Positions 8,257 to 16,957 of a stretch of 64,000 bases of DNA are shown one piece after another. The DNA comes from Haloferula sp. BvORR071. GTDB taxonomy: Bacteria; Verrucomicrobiota; Verrucomicrobiia; Verrucomicrobiales; Akkermansiaceae. Below the pieces are notes generated by a model, which was given only the letters and a program-made list of their open reading frames with translations, did no database searches and was not told the origin of the DNA. A program made the translations under genes and the position numbers. The stretch is from contig NZ_BATP01000021.1 in assembly GCF_000739615.1 (NCBI RefSeq), positions 1-64,000 on the forward strand, written 5' to 3'. Numbering within the stretch: position 1 is the first letter of the stretch; the number at the start of each line of letters is the position of its first letter.

Positions 8257-11200
8257 ATGAACCGCATTTTCGTCGAAAAGAAGCCTGAATTCAACGCCGA
8301 GGCCCGCCACCTCTTGCATGATCTCAAGGAATCGCTCGGACTCCACGGCCTGGCCGGGGTGCGGGTGATCCAGCGCTACGATATCGACGGGCTTTCGGCG
8401 GAGGAATTCTCCCAGGCCGTGAGCCTGATCCTGTCCGAGCCACAAGTGGACCTGACCTACGCCGAACTGGTGCCGGCGGCGGACGAAACGGCCTTCGCCG
8501 TCGAGTATCTGCCGGGACAGTTCGACCAGCGCGCGGACTCCGCGGCACAGTGCGTGCAGATCCTGACCGGCAAGGAGCGCCCGCTGGTCGCCTCCGCAAA
8601 GGTGATCCTACTGAAGGGGGCCTTGTCCGCCGACGACGTGACCCGGGTGAAGGGCTACGTGATTAACGCAGTCGACTCACATGAGGCCGGCATGGCGGTG
8701 CCGCAGAGCCTGCAGCCGGTGATCCATGCGCCGGCGGACGTGGCGGTGCTGAGCAGCTTCACCAGCAAGAGCGCGGAGGAACTCGCCGAGCTGCGCAAGG
8801 AACTGGGCCTGGCGATGTCCGATGCCGACCTTGCCTTCTGCCAAACTTACTTCCGCGATGAGGAGAAGCGGGTGCCGACGATCACGGAGATCCGGATGCT
8901 GGACACCTACTGGTCGGACCACTGCCGCCACACGACCTTCCTGACGAAGATCACCCAGGTGCACTTCGACGACGGCACCGAAGCGATGGTGGCCGCATGG
9001 GACAGCTACATCGCCACGCGCGAAAAGCTCGGCCGCGACGACAAGCCGGTCACGCTGATGGACATCGCGCTGATCGGCATGCGCGAGCTGAAGGCCAGCG
9101 GCGAGCTCGATAACCTGGAAGTCTCCGAGGAAGTGAACGCCGCCTCGATCGTGGTGCCAGTGAGCATCGACGGAAAGCCGGAGGAGGAGTGGCTGGTGAT
9201 GTTCAAGAACGAGACGCACAACCACCCGACCGAGATCGAGCCCTTCGGCGGTGCGGCGACTTGCCTGGGTGGCTGCATCCGCGATCCGCTTTCGGGCCGC
9301 TCCTACGTCTATCAAGCGATGCGCGTGACCGGTGCGGGCAATCCCCTCACCCCCTTCGCCGAGACCCTGCCGGGCAAGCTGCCGCAGAAGAAGATCTGCC
9401 AGATCGCAGCGCACGGTTACTCGTCCTACGGCAACCAGATCGGCCTCGCGACCGGCCAGGTGGCGGAGGTCTATCACCCCGGCTACGTGGCCAAGCGCCT
9501 GGAGATCGGCGCGGTGGTGTCAGCAGCCCCGCGCTCGCAGGTTTTCCGCGGCTCGCCATCGGCGGGCGATGTAATCCTTTTGATCGGCGGTCGCACCGGC
9601 CGCGATGGTGTGGGCGGCGCGACGGGTTCCTCCAAGGAGCACACCGACACTGCACTGGAGAACTCCGCGGAAGTGCAGAAGGGCGATGCGCCGACCGAGC
9701 GCAAAATCCAGCGTCTCTTCCGCAATCCGGAGCTGACCAAGAAAATCAAGATCTGCAACGACTTCGGCGCTGGCGGCGTGTCGGTGGCGATCGGCGAGAT
9801 CGCGCCCTCGCTGGAGATCGATCTGGATGCGGTGCCGAAGAAGTACGAAGGCCTCGACGGCACCGAGCTGGCGATCTCCGAATCCCAGGAGCGCATGGCC
9901 GTGTGCATCGATCCACGCGATGCGGCTTACTTCATCGCGGAGTGCGACAAGGAGAACTTGGAGTGCGTGAAGGTGGCGGATGTCACCGAGACCGGCCGCC
10001 TGCGGATGAAGTGGCGCGGCAAGACAATCGTTGACCTCAGCCGCACCTTCCTGGACACGAACGGTGTGCAGCAGACGGCCGCGGTCCACGTGACCGCACC
10101 ACAGGGCGATTTCCATTCGGCCTTCAAGAGCGTGAGCGCGCCCTACGACCTGCTCGCGGATCTCAACCACTGCTCTCAGAAGGGCCTTGGCGAACGCTTC
10201 GATTCCTCGGTGGGCGCCAACACCATTCTCTGGCCCTTCGGCGGCAAGACCCAGACAACCGCACCGGATGCGATGGTGGCGGGCCTGCCCTTGTTAGAAG
10301 GTGAGACGGACACCTGCACTTACATGAGCTGGGGCTTCAATCCCCACCTCTCCGCATGGTCGCCCTTCCACGGTGCGGTCTACGCGGTGACGGAATCCGT
10401 GTGCAAGGCGGTGGCCGCCGGTGCCGAACTGGCGCAAGTGCGCCTGACCCTGCAGGAGTACTTCCCGAAGCTGGGTGGCGACGCGGTCCGTTGGGGCCTG
10501 CCCTTCGCAGCATTGCTCGGCGCTTGGCATGCACAGCACGGCCTGCGACTCGCCGCGATCGGTGGCAAGGACTCGATGTCCGGCTCCTTCAACGAGTTGG
10601 ATGTGCCGCCGACGCTGGTGTCCTTCGCACTGGCACCGGGCAAGGCAAGCCTCGCGCTGTCGCCTGAGTTCAAGAAGGCCGGCCACATGCTCTCGCTGGT
10701 GACGGTGCCGCGCGATGCCGACCAGCTCCCGAACTTCGCCGAGCTGCGCGAGATCGCCGCCGGGCTGCATGCCGCGAACACTGCGGGTAAGATCATCTCG
10801 ATGAAAGCGCTGGGCTCCGGCGGACTGATGCACGCGTTGGCGCTGTGCAGCTTCGGCAACCAGATCGGCGCGGAGATCACCACGGATGATGATCTCTATA
10901 GCGAGCGCTACTTCAGCTTCTTGGTGGAGCACGTCGATGAGTTGCCGGGGAGCCTCCACTTGCACAGCCGCCTGATCGGCCGGACGCGGGATGGCTGGAA
11001 GATCTCCGTGGGCGGCAAGAGCAACGATGCCGCGCTGCTGATGGAAGATTGGGCCGCCACCCTGGAGCCGATCTATCCGACCATCCCCGACAGCGGCGTG
11101 GGCCGCTGGGACGGTGAGGAGAACAACGGCCAGCTCAGCCTGAACGAGCGCCGCCCGGACCGCCGCAGCGCGGCCCTGCACAAGCTCGGCAAGCCGAAGG

Positions 11201-11988
11201 TGCTGATCCCCGCCTTCCCCGGCACGAACAGCGAATACGATTCCGCGAAGGCCTTCAACGAAGCCGGTGCGGAATCGCAGATCCTGGTCTTCCGCAATCT
11301 CACGCCGCGGCACCTGGAGGAGTCGCTCGAAGCCTTCGCCAAACAGATCCGCGAGTCGCAGATCCTGATGTTCCCCGGTGGCTTCAGCGCAGGCGATGAG
11401 CCGGATGGTTCGGCCAAGTTCATCGCCACCGTGATCCGCAACTCGCGGGTGGCGGATGCGATCATGGACCTGATCAAGAACCGCGAGGGCTTGATCCTCG
11501 GCGTCTGCAACGGCTTCCAGGCACTGATCAAGACCGGCCTGGTGCCCTACGGCGAGATCCGCGATCCGGATGCGAAGGCTCCGACGCTGACCTTCAACAC
11601 CATCGGCCGCCACGTCTCCAGCTTCGTGAATACCCGGATCGTCAGCACCACCTCGCCATGGATGGCGGGAATGACTGCGGGCGACATCCACACGCTGCCG
11701 GTCTCGCACGGCGAAGGCCGCTTCTTGGCCAGCCGCGAGGTGGTCATGGACCTCTCCGCGCACGGGCAGATCGCGACGCAGTATGTGGACCGCGAGGGCA
11801 AGCCCTCGATGCACATCCAGCACAACCCGAACGGCTCGGTCTATGCGATCGAAGGCATCACCAGCCCCTGCGGCAAGGTCTTCGGCAAGATGGCACACAC
11901 CGAACGCAGCGGCGCGCGGATCGCGAAGAACATCCCGGGAGTGAAGGTCCAGCCGATCTTCGCCGCAGGGGTGAAGTGGTTCGCGTGA
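8257..11988 (+). CDS. purL: Phosphoribosylformylglycinamidine synthase, single-chain form
   Basis: This enzyme converts FGAR, glutamine and ATP to FGAM in purine synthesis. The chosen ATG (MNRIFVEKKPEFNAEA) gives 1243 aa, the size of the large single-chain enzyme; the frame extends 52 codons upstream without family similarity. The N-terminal PurS-like domain covers about residues 1-150. The synthase core follows, with TYWSDHCRHTTF and FKNETHNHPTEIEPFGGAAT (ATP/substrate loop) and KICNDFGAGG. The C-terminal class I glutaminase domain begins near KPKVLIPAFPGTNSEYDS, with the nucleophile Cys1084 in GVCNGFQAL. A structured element flanks each end. Confidence 0.97.
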   Translation: MNRIFVEKKPEFNAEARHLLHDLKESLGLHGLAGVRVIQRYDIDGLSAEEFSQAVSLILSEPQVDLTYAELVPAADETAFAVEYLPGQFDQRADSAAQCVQILTGKERPLVASAKVILLKGALSADDVTRVKGYVINAVDSHEAGMAVPQSLQPVIHAPADVAVLSSFTSKSAEELAELRKELGLAMSDADLAFCQTYFRDEEKRVPTITEIRMLDTYWSDHCRHTTFLTKITQVHFDDGTEAMVAAWDSYIATREKLGRDDKPVTLMDIALIGMRELKASGELDNLEVSEEVNAASIVVPVSIDGKPEEEWLVMFKNETHNHPTEIEPFGGAATCLGGCIRDPLSGRSYVYQAMRVTGAGNPLTPFAETLPGKLPQKKICQIAAHGYSSYGNQIGLATGQVAEVYHPGYVAKRLEIGAVVSAAPRSQVFRGSPSAGDVILLIGGRTGRDGVGGATGSSKEHTDTALENSAEVQKGDAPTERKIQRLFRNPELTKKIKICNDFGAGGVSVAIGEIAPSLEIDLDAVPKKYEGLDGTELAISESQERMAVCIDPRDAAYFIAECDKENLECVKVADVTETGRLRMKWRGKTIVDLSRTFLDTNGVQQTAAVHVTAPQGDFHSAFKSVSAPYDLLADLNHCSQKGLGERFDSSVGANTILWPFGGKTQTTAPDAMVAGLPLLEGETDTCTYMSWGFNPHLSAWSPFHGAVYAVTESVCKAVAAGAELAQVRLTLQEYFPKLGGDAVRWGLPFAALLGAWHAQHGLRLAAIGGKDSMSGSFNELDVPPTLVSFALAPGKASLALSPEFKKAGHMLSLVTVPRDADQLPNFAELREIAAGLHAANTAGKIISMKALGSGGLMHALALCSFGNQIGAEITTDDDLYSERYFSFLVEHVDELPGSLHLHSRLIGRTRDGWKISVGGKSNDAALLMEDWAATLEPIYPTIPDSGVGRWDGEENNGQLSLNERRPDRRSAALHKLGKPKVLIPAFPGTNSEYDSAKAFNEAGAESQILVFRNLTPRHLEESLEAFAKQIRESQILMFPGGFSAGDEPDGSAKFIATVIRNSRVADAIMDLIKNREGLILGVCNGFQALIKTGLVPYGEIRDPDAKAPTLTFNTIGRHVSSFVNTRIVSTTSPWMAGMTAGDIHTLPVSHGEGRFLASREVVMDLSAHGQIATQYVDREGKPSMHIQHNPNGSVYAIEGITSPCGKVFGKMAHTERSGARIAKNIPGVKVQPIFAAGVKWFA

Positions 11989-12212
11989 GCTGATTTCTCC
12001 GTCCAGGGGAGAAGGTCCGCCGTCATCGCGTCCCCGCAATGACGTGATGGCGAGACGCCGCAAAATCGGACATGATCTTCCTCGTAAGCCAAGCCGATCC
12101 CCCCGCCGGCCGAGCTTGCGAAACCGACCCAATTCCCCCACCCAAGAAACCCAAAAGGTTCAACCCGCTGCTCGCGTTTCCCCCCGAACGCCTCCAGCGG
12201 GTTTTCCTTTTG
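11989..12212 (+). ncRNA. Candidate structured 3-prime element B with C-rich-loop terminator (copy 2)
   Basis: This is the homologue of the element at 7898-8104 and starts at the nucleotide after the purL stop. GCTGATTT (11989-11996) can pair with AAAATCGG (12062-12069), with G-U compensation relative to copy 1. It shares CGCAAAATCGG.CATGATC, CGTAAGCC and a GATCCCCCCGCCG-type C-rich patch. The terminator is AACCCGCTG (12162-12170) with CAGCGGGTT (12195-12203), an inner GCGTT/AACGC stem with a C-rich loop, then TTCCTTTTGT. At the least it should terminate purL. Confidence 0.5.
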
Positions 12213-12233
12213 TCAGGGGATGCAATGCCGCGC

Positions 12234-12266
12234 AAAAAAAGAAGCCCGGCACTGCTGCCGGGCTTC
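12234..12266 (-). terminator. Intrinsic terminator for the FKBP gene
   Basis: GAAGCCCGGCA (12241-12251) and TGCCGGGCTTC (12256-12266) form a perfect 11-bp stem with loop CTGC. On the minus strand it is followed by seven T (12234-12240). It ends transcription of the FKBP-type isomerase gene. Confidence 0.85.
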
Positions 12267-12311
12267 CGTTAGAACGGGAATCGAGAAGGACTCGCCTTCC
12301 CTAACAGACAA

Positions 12312-12791
12312 TCACTGTCCCTTGATGTCGAGCAGCTCGACTTCGAAGATCAGCGTGGCGTTCGACGGGATCTTCGGCGGACGACCGGCCTCGCCGTAGG
12401 CGAGCTTGCCCGGGATCTCGAACTTGAACTTGTCGCCCTTCACCATGAGCTGCACGCCCTCGGTCCAACCGGGGATCACAGCGTTCAGAGGAAAGCTGGC
12501 CGGCTGCTTGCGCTCCACGGAGCTGTCGAACACTTTGCCGTCCGGGAAGGTGCCATGGTAGTGCACGGTAACTGTGTCGGTGGCCTTCGGGTGGACGGTG
12601 CCGTCGCCCTTCTTGAGGACCCAGTACTTCAGGCCGCTCTTGGTGACGGTGGGCTCATCCTTCTTGGCCTCTTCCTTCTTCTCGGCAGGAGCCTTTTCCT
12701 CCTTCGGCGCGGCGGGAGTTTTTTCGGGCTCTGCCAAGAGCGGCAGGCAGACGGCCGCCAAGGCGGCGAGGGAGAATACGGTGGTCTTCAT
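12312..12791 (-). CDS. FKBP-type peptidyl-prolyl cis-trans isomerase, exported
   Basis: This is a 159-aa protein with a signal peptide (MKTTVFSLAALAAVCLPLLA) and a Lys/Glu/Ala-rich linker at about 22-48. One FKBP domain runs to the C-terminus: VHYHGTFPDGKVFDSSVER, FPLNAVIPGWTEGVQLM, GDKFKFEIPGKLAYGEAG, NATLIFEVELLDI. It should catalyse proline isomerisation of envelope proteins. A paralogue lies directly upstream with about 60-70 percent identity by eye in the FKBP domain. It has its own likely promoter (12822-12851) and terminator, so the two are probably transcribed separately. Confidence 0.95.
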   Translation of the reverse strand: MKTTVFSLAALAAVCLPLLAEPEKTPAAPKEEKAPAEKKEEAKKDEPTVTKSGLKYWVLKKGDGTVHPKATDTVTVHYHGTFPDGKVFDSSVERKQPASFPLNAVIPGWTEGVQLMVKGDKFKFEIPGKLAYGEAGRPPKIPSNATLIFEVELLDIKGQ

Positions 12792-12821
12792 GGTTGCTAG
12801 GTTTCCTAATGGAACAGTGGC

Positions 12822-12851
12822 AGAATCTTCCCCGGCATCGGCCTAGGTCAA
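12822..12851 (-). promoter_or_regulatory. Putative sigma-70 promoter of FKBP gene
   Basis: On the minus strand TTGACC (12846-12851) is followed after 18 nt by GATTCT (12822-12827). This puts transcription start about 24 nt before the ATG. A TTAGGAAA sequence lies between them as a plausible ribosome binding site. Confidence 0.45.
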
Positions 12852-12887
12852 GCCGGGACCTGCCTCCCGCCCATCCTCCTTCTTCCT

Positions 12888-13424
12888 TCAGTTGATCTTC
12901 AGCAGCTCGACCTCGAAGATAAGGGTGCTGTTCGGCGGGATCTGCGGACTTGGGCTCTGCTCGCCGTAGGCGAGATTGGCCGGGATCTCGAAGCGGAATT
13001 TGTCACCCTCCTTCATGAGCTGGAGGCCCTCCGTCCAGCCGGGAATCACGGCATTCAGCGGGAAGGCGGCAGGCTCCTTGCGCTCCACGGAGCTGTCGAA
13101 GACGGTGCCATCCTGCAAGGTGCCATGGTAGTGGACCTTCACCATATCGGTGGCCTTGGGGCTCACGGTGCCGCTGCCCTGCTTGAGGACCTTGTATTTG
13201 AGGCCGCTGGCCGTGGTCTTGGTTTCCTCCCGCGGCGGGCGCTCGCCAGACTTCGCGGAGACTCCTCCGTCGTAGGCCGTGCTGCCATCTGCATTCGGGG
13301 CGGCGCTTTCGGCCGTGTTCGCCGGTGCCGGTGGCGTGATCTTCTCGGCGGCCGACTTGTGGTCATCGCAGGCGGCCACGCAGAACGCGGCGACTGCGGC
13401 GGGGACAAAAGTAAGGCGTTTCAT
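12888..13424 (-). CDS. FKBP-type peptidyl-prolyl cis-trans isomerase, lipoprotein
   Basis: The chosen start is MKRLTFVPAAVAAFCVAACD, which gives a lipoprotein signal with the modified Cys at about residue 19 (VAAC). The protein has 178 aa. A variable linker at about 20-75 is followed by an FKBP domain (VHYHGTLQDGTVFDSSVER, FPLNAVIPGWTEGLQLM, LAYGEQSPSPQIPPN, LIFEVELLKIN). It is a paralogue of the downstream gene, anchored to a membrane where the other is soluble. The frame is open 15 codons further upstream, but that extension has no signal-peptide sense. Confidence 0.94.
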   Translation of the reverse strand: MKRLTFVPAAVAAFCVAACDDHKSAAEKITPPAPANTAESAAPNADGSTAYDGGVSAKSGERPPREETKTTASGLKYKVLKQGSGTVSPKATDMVKVHYHGTLQDGTVFDSSVERKEPAAFPLNAVIPGWTEGLQLMKEGDKFRFEIPANLAYGEQSPSPQIPPNSTLIFEVELLKIN

Positions 13425-13450
13425 CGGTGGTCGGGAAGAATTCAGACCAC

Positions 13451-13479
13451 AAGATCTGCCCGCAACCACCGCGGGTCAA
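13451..13479 (-). promoter_or_regulatory. Putative sigma-70 promoter of lipoprotein FKBP gene
   Basis: TTGACC (13474-13479, minus strand) and GATCTT (13451-13456) are separated by 17 nt. The implied start is about 20 nt before the ATG. The layout matches the promoter of the neighbouring FKBP gene. Confidence 0.45.
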
Positions 13480-13505
13480 GCCACGAACCCGGCCAGCCTT
13501 TCTGC

Positions 13506-13856
13506 TCATAATTCGTTGTATTTCAGGTTGTTGCCGCGCGCCTTGTCCTGCGGGTAGCGCGCCTCGTTACGGGCGATTTTGGCCTCCATGATCTCTCCCA
13601 GGTTCATCCCGAGCAGGTCCGCCATCTCGAAAAGCAGAATGCCGACATCCGCAATCTCCGAGGCGATCTCGTCACGCCGCTCGTCGGCACGCCGTTCGAC
13701 CTGGTCCGGCTGCTGCCAAACGAAGTGCTGCAAGAGCTCCCCCGCCTCCGCCGCGATGGCCACGGCCATGTCCTTCGGGTTGTGATATTGCTGCCACTCC
13801 CGTGCGGCGACAAAGGCACGGATGCGGTCGGTGAGGCCGGAAATCGAGTCGGACAT
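13506..13856 (-). CDS. MazG-like nucleotide pyrophosphohydrolase
   Basis: This 116-aa all-alpha NTP pyrophosphohydrolase has the metal-binding pattern EAGELLQHFVW and then EIASEIADVGIL (ExxE/ExxD), plus the NPKDMAVAIAAEAGE motif typical of small MazG-like or dCTPase proteins. It probably hydrolyses non-canonical or excess (d)NTPs to monophosphates in the cytosol. The length fits the single-domain family. It lies 81 nt upstream of the lipoprotein FKBP gene on the same strand. Confidence 0.92.
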   Translation of the reverse strand: MSDSISGLTDRIRAFVAAREWQQYHNPKDMAVAIAAEAGELLQHFVWQQPDQVERRADERRDEIASEIADVGILLFEMADLLGMNLGEIMEAKIARNEARYPQDKARGNNLKYNEL

Positions 13857-14334
13857 GGCCGCAGACTGAACTCCAGCCCCCGAACTTCAAAGGGAATCCG
13901 CAAAGTGACAGTCCGGTGAATTCGCGGTGAAACGGAATTCGGCGACTTGCATGCACGCTTGGCATGCGACATGATAGAACACCTGTATTACCCAGCTTTT
14001 TATGCACCCCTATGAACCAAGTTCACAATCGGACCCCTTGAAGTGCCATGTCGGCGATTGGGTCCCCGTTTCATCGCCCGCCGTCGCCGAGTGGCAGACC
14101 CGTAGCGGCATTTACTGGTATCTCGTCGGCGGCTTCGTGCGGCGGCGGATGCAGGGCGCGGGCCCGGTAAATCCGGCCGTCCCCTGGGGCTTCGAGCTGC
14201 GTCGAAACTTCGTCCCGGCTGGCGACGTATGGCTGCGCAGTTGCTGAGGTGAGGCAATGGCATGGAATGGCGACGCGGGATTGGAATTACCCCGCCCCTT
14301 GCATCCTCTCTCCTGCGTGCGTAGATCTGGTTCA
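13857..14334. other. Gap without a confident gene
   Basis: This is about 480 nt between divergent genes. A minor plus-strand frame at 14002-14247 (81 codons, beginning MHPYEPSSQSDPLKC) has no recognisable domain and is not called. A TTGCAT-N17-CATGAT promoter-like pair occurs around 13950-13980. Nothing else was recognised. Confidence 0.4.
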
Positions 14335-14925
14335 ATGAAATCCGCCCTGCCCCTGCTCGTGGCCGTCTCGGCCCTTTGCGCCTCTTGCACGGCGGAAGAA
14401 AAGAAGGAGAAGCCCATGGAAACCGCCAGCACCGCCCCACAACAGCCGACCGGCAAGGTCGAGAAGACCGAGGAGGAGTGGAAGAAGATCCTCACGCCGG
14501 AGCAGTACCGCATCTCTCGCCAGGCCGGCACCGAGCGGGCCAATGGCGACGTCTACAAGCAATTCAAGGATCAGGGAGCCGGGACCTACTACTGTGCGGC
14601 TTGCGGCGCTGAGCTTTTCACCTCGAACGAGAAGTTCGACAGCCACTGCGGCTGGCCTTCTTTCTACGACCCCTCCAAGGCCAAGAACGTCATTACCAAG
14701 GATGACTACTCCGGCGGCATGGTCCGCACCGAGGTAAACTGCGCCAAGTGCGGCGGCCACCTTGGCCACGTCTTCAAGGGCGAAGGCTTCGACACGCCGA
14801 CCGACCAGCGCTACTGCATCAATGGCACGGTGCTGAAATTCGTGCCCGCCGGTGGCGCGAAGCCGGAACCGAAGAAAGAGGAGCCGAAGAAAGAGGAGCC
14901 GAAGAAGGACGCGGAGAAGAAGTGA
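14335..14925 (+). CDS. msrB: Peptide-methionine (R)-S-oxide reductase MsrB, lipoprotein
   Basis: This protein reduces methionine-R-sulfoxide in envelope proteins. The chosen ATG ([18 protein letters not shown]) gives a lipoprotein signal with a Cys near 15-18, and the product has 196 aa. MsrB motifs are [20 protein letters not shown], zinc Cys87/Cys90 and Cys136/Cys139, HCGWPSF at 104-110, and the catalytic Cys161 in [11 protein letters not shown]. The C-terminus carries a repeated KKEEP charged tail absent from normal MsrB. Together with the FKBP genes it suggests an envelope protein-repair neighbourhood. The frame is open 26 codons upstream but the signal peptide fixes the start. Confidence 0.95.
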   Translation: MKSALPLLVAVSALCASCTAEEKKEKPMETASTAPQQPTGKVEKTEEEWKKILTPEQYRISRQAGTERANGDVYKQFKDQGAGTYYCAACGAELFTSNEKFDSHCGWPSFYDPSKAKNVITKDDYSGGMVRTEVNCAKCGGHLGHVFKGEGFDTPTDQRYCINGTVLKFVPAGGAKPEPKKEEPKKEEPKKDAEKK

Positions 14926-14939
14926 TCTGGAGGGACTGA

Positions 14940-15001
14940 GCCCGTGGATTGCCCGTCGATTCACGGGCGGTGTTCCCCTTTGCGGCTGCGCCGCAAAGGG
15001 G
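14940..15001 (+). terminator. Two tandem hairpins after msrB
   Basis: The first is GCCCGTGGAT (14940-14949) with ATTCACGGGC (to 14968), 10 bp with one G-U. The second is CCCCTTTGCGG (14975-14985) with CCGCAAAGGGG (14991-15001), a perfect 11 bp, followed by GCTGATTTTTAG. It can act in both directions between msrB and the convergent Hyi-like gene. The right arm of the second hairpin belongs to a 21-nt sequence that recurs at 34824-34844. Confidence 0.6.
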
Positions 15002-15074
15002 GCTGATTTTTAGCTAACAGTCTCCGCGGGTCGGGCAGGACACTCACAGCCGGAACTTTCAAAGTTACGCCACT

Positions 15075-15878
15075 TCACGCGGACGCCAGATCCACCTGAT
15101 AGAGCCGCTCCGCCGCACGGCGCGCATCACCCCCGAGCGGCAAGCACTCGGCACCGAATGGCACGGGCAGCATCAGCTCGCGGCAGCGCTTGAAGACCTC
15201 GCTGTAATTCACCTCGCCGGTGCTCGGCTCATTGCGGCCGGGCGAATCGGCGAACTGCACGTAGCCGATCCACTCGCGGTGCATCTCGAGGTTGTCGATG
15301 AGATTGCCCTCGTAGCGCTGCATGTGGAAGAGATCCCAGTTCAGGCGCACCCAGGGCGAGTTCACGGCCTGACAAATCGCCACGCCATCCGCGCTGCCGT
15401 AGAGACAGTGCCCGGGGTGGTTGTAGGGATTCATCGGCTCGAGGATCACCATCTTGCGCTTGGCCTCCAGCACCGGCACCGCCGCGCGCAGCTTCTCGAT
15501 CAACGCGGCGTGCATCTGTTCCTTGCTCAGGCCGGGAATATTATCGCCGCCGACCACAGTCATCATCTCGCAGCCGGGCAGCAGCGCCGCGGCGGCACAA
15601 GCGGCCTCGATCTCCGCGACGAAGTCCTGCACCGGGAAGTCCGGATGATTGACCTGCTGGCCGAAGCCCCACGCGGTGAACTGCGTGGCCGTCATGCCGT
15701 GCTTGCGCAGCGCCTCGCCACCGGCAGCAAGGTCCTTGTCGCGCCAGGTCCAGAGTTCGATCGCCGGGAAGCCCAGCGCCGCAGCCTGCTCGATCCGCGA
15801 GACGAAGTCGCCCTCGAACCACATCTCAATATTCACGGCGATGGGCGTGTGCGGCGTGCGTCCGGGCAATTCGGTCAT
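15075..15878 (-). CDS. Hydroxypyruvate isomerase-like TIM-barrel protein
   Basis: This 267-aa cytosolic sugar isomerase/epimerase-type TIM barrel begins with IAVNIEMWFEG and ends with the AECLPLGG segment. Candidate metal/catalytic acids are the Glu in VILEPMNPYNHPGH and the Glu in VPFGAECLP, and WVRLNWDLFHMQ supplies the conserved Asp-x-x-His. These match hydroxypyruvate isomerase (Hyi) and related AP-endonuclease-2 superfamily sugar enzymes. The exact substrate cannot be told from sequence. It is a single gene facing msrB convergently. Confidence 0.85.
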   Translation of the reverse strand: MTELPGRTPHTPIAVNIEMWFEGDFVSRIEQAAALGFPAIELWTWRDKDLAAGGEALRKHGMTATQFTAWGFGQQVNHPDFPVQDFVAEIEAACAAAALLPGCEMMTVVGGDNIPGLSKEQMHAALIEKLRAAVPVLEAKRKMVILEPMNPYNHPGHCLYGSADGVAICQAVNSPWVRLNWDLFHMQRYEGNLIDNLEMHREWIGYVQFADSPGRNEPSTGEVNYSEVFKRCRELMLPVPFGAECLPLGGDARRAAERLYQVDLASA

Positions 15879-15960
15879 GCGGGGAGGAGAATGAAGATCG
15901 CCCCGCTTGGCACGCGCAATTTTGGAACGAACGAAGCCAATGCGCCAAGAGCCCCAAGAT

Positions 15961-16269
15961 TCAAATCTTGGAGAGCTCGACTCCTGTGCAGCTCAACTCT
16001 CGGCGACCGGCATTCGTGCTCAGGTGGAGTCGGCTCCACCTGCCCTCGATCGCAACCACCTCTGCATCAAGAATCGTGCACGGACCGGCAAATGGCCCTT
16101 CGAAAACCTGGTAGCTGTGGACTTCACGAAACACCAACGAGCGCTTCTCGAACTCATTGCGCTCCCAATCCTTAGGGTAATCCACCTCCATGGTCAGCTC
16201 CCCCGAAACGCAGTCTTCAACGACGCTCAGGATCCGGGTATCGTGAAAATGAATCGCAGAGATGTCCAT
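15961..16269 (-). CDS. Conserved hypothetical protein
   Basis: The likely start is MDISAIHFHDTRILSVVEDC, which gives 102 aa; a longer in-frame start 29 codons upstream crosses a dispersed repeat. The protein is rich in beta-strand patterns with a central acidic/aromatic region (YPKDWERNEFEKRSLVF) and has no signal peptide or membrane segment. The organisation resembles small uncharacterised beta-sheet proteins. I do not recognise a family and assign no function. Confidence 0.6.
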   Translation of the reverse strand: MDISAIHFHDTRILSVVEDCVSGELTMEVDYPKDWERNEFEKRSLVFREVHSYQVFEGPFAGPCTILDAEVVAIEGRWSRLHLSTNAGRRELSCTGVELSKI

Positions 16270-16320
16270 AAGCGTGGCGAGCCCCGCTCCGACGCAAGGC
16301 ACCATGAGCCCAAAGTCCCA

Positions 16321-16388
16321 AAAACCTTGGCGAACTTGGCGCCTTGGCGGTTCCAATCAACGTCTTCCGCGCCTCCGCGGTTCGTTCC
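16321..16388. repeat. Dispersed repeat-like sequence (CTTGGCG.. / CCTCCGCGGTT)
   Basis: Three close TTGGCG units (CCTTGGCGAACTTGGCG, CCTTGGCGG) are followed by TCCGCGCCTCCGCGG. I believe this pattern recurs as a dispersed intergenic repeat in unrelated bacterial genomes, but no second copy is in this window, so the call rests on internal repetition. Confidence 0.35.
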
Positions 16389-16399
16389 ATCCAATCCGC

Positions 16400-16957
16400 T
16401 CAAGCCACGCCGCCGTGGTCACCCATGTCGCCGTGATCGCCGCCGCTGTCTGCCATGTGATCAAAATCCACCTCGCGCACGCGCTTTTTGTCGCGCAGCA
16501 TTTCCACCTGCTTGCGCAGATTCTCGCGGAGAGTGTCGCCATCGCTCACGGCCTTGATCTCGATCCGCGGCTGGGAGAGGTCCGAGGTCTCAATGACTAG
16601 GGTGGAGAGACCGAAGATGCGATACCAGAAGGGCCGCTCCATGGAGGTGTCTTTCACCCGGTAGAGTTCCACATCGTCCAGCTTGCGGTTGAAGATCCCC
16701 TGCTCCAAGCGGATCCGCTCAGTGGTCAGCTCGGTGCGGATACTGCGGGTCTGCATGTAGATCCAGATCGCCCAGATAATCGGGATGATCAGCGCCGCCC
16801 AGATAGGGAAGAAAAAGAAGCCGCCTACCCCGATGCCGATGGCCAGCAGGAGGACGAGGAGGTATTTGCCGAGATTCAGCACCTGCGAGGGGCTGCCTTT
16901 CCAGAGGACTTCTTCGCTCACCCCTGTAGACTGCACGATTTCCCGCTGGTTCAACAA
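16400..16957 (-). CDS. PH-domain (bPH2 / YdbS-like) membrane protein
   Basis: This 185-aa protein has two adjacent hydrophobic segments at about 30-68 (YLLVLLLAIGIGVGGFFFF and AALIIPIIWAIWIYM). A bacterial PH-like domain follows: RTELTTERIRLEQGIFNRKL, VELYRVKDTSMERPFWYRIF, TLVIETSDLSQPRIEI. The C-terminal tail is His/Gly/Asp-rich (DSGGDHGDMGDHGG) and could bind metal. The family is widespread and membrane-associated, with function not established. Confidence 0.88.
   Translation of the reverse strand: MLNQREIVQSTGVSEEVLWKGSPSQVLNLGKYLLVLLLAIGIGVGGFFFFPIWAALIIPIIWAIWIYMQTRSIRTELTTERIRLEQGIFNRKLDDVELYRVKDTSMERPFWYRIFGLSTLVIETSDLSQPRIEIKAVSDGDTLRENLRKQVEMLRDKKRVREVDFDHMADSGGDHGDMGDHGGVA

Noticed and set aside
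10294-12141. 615-aa minus-strand frame opposite purL
   Set aside because: Arg/His/Leu-rich antisense shadow of a certain gene.
14030-14110. tRNA-like look of the sequence around GCCGAGTGGCAGACCCG
   Set aside because: A D-arm-like stretch is present but no acceptor stem, anticodon arm or T-loop could be built.
14002-14247. 81-aa frame upstream of msrB
   Set aside because: No recognisable domain, no convincing ribosome site, and low-complexity composition; kept only as a note in the gap entry.
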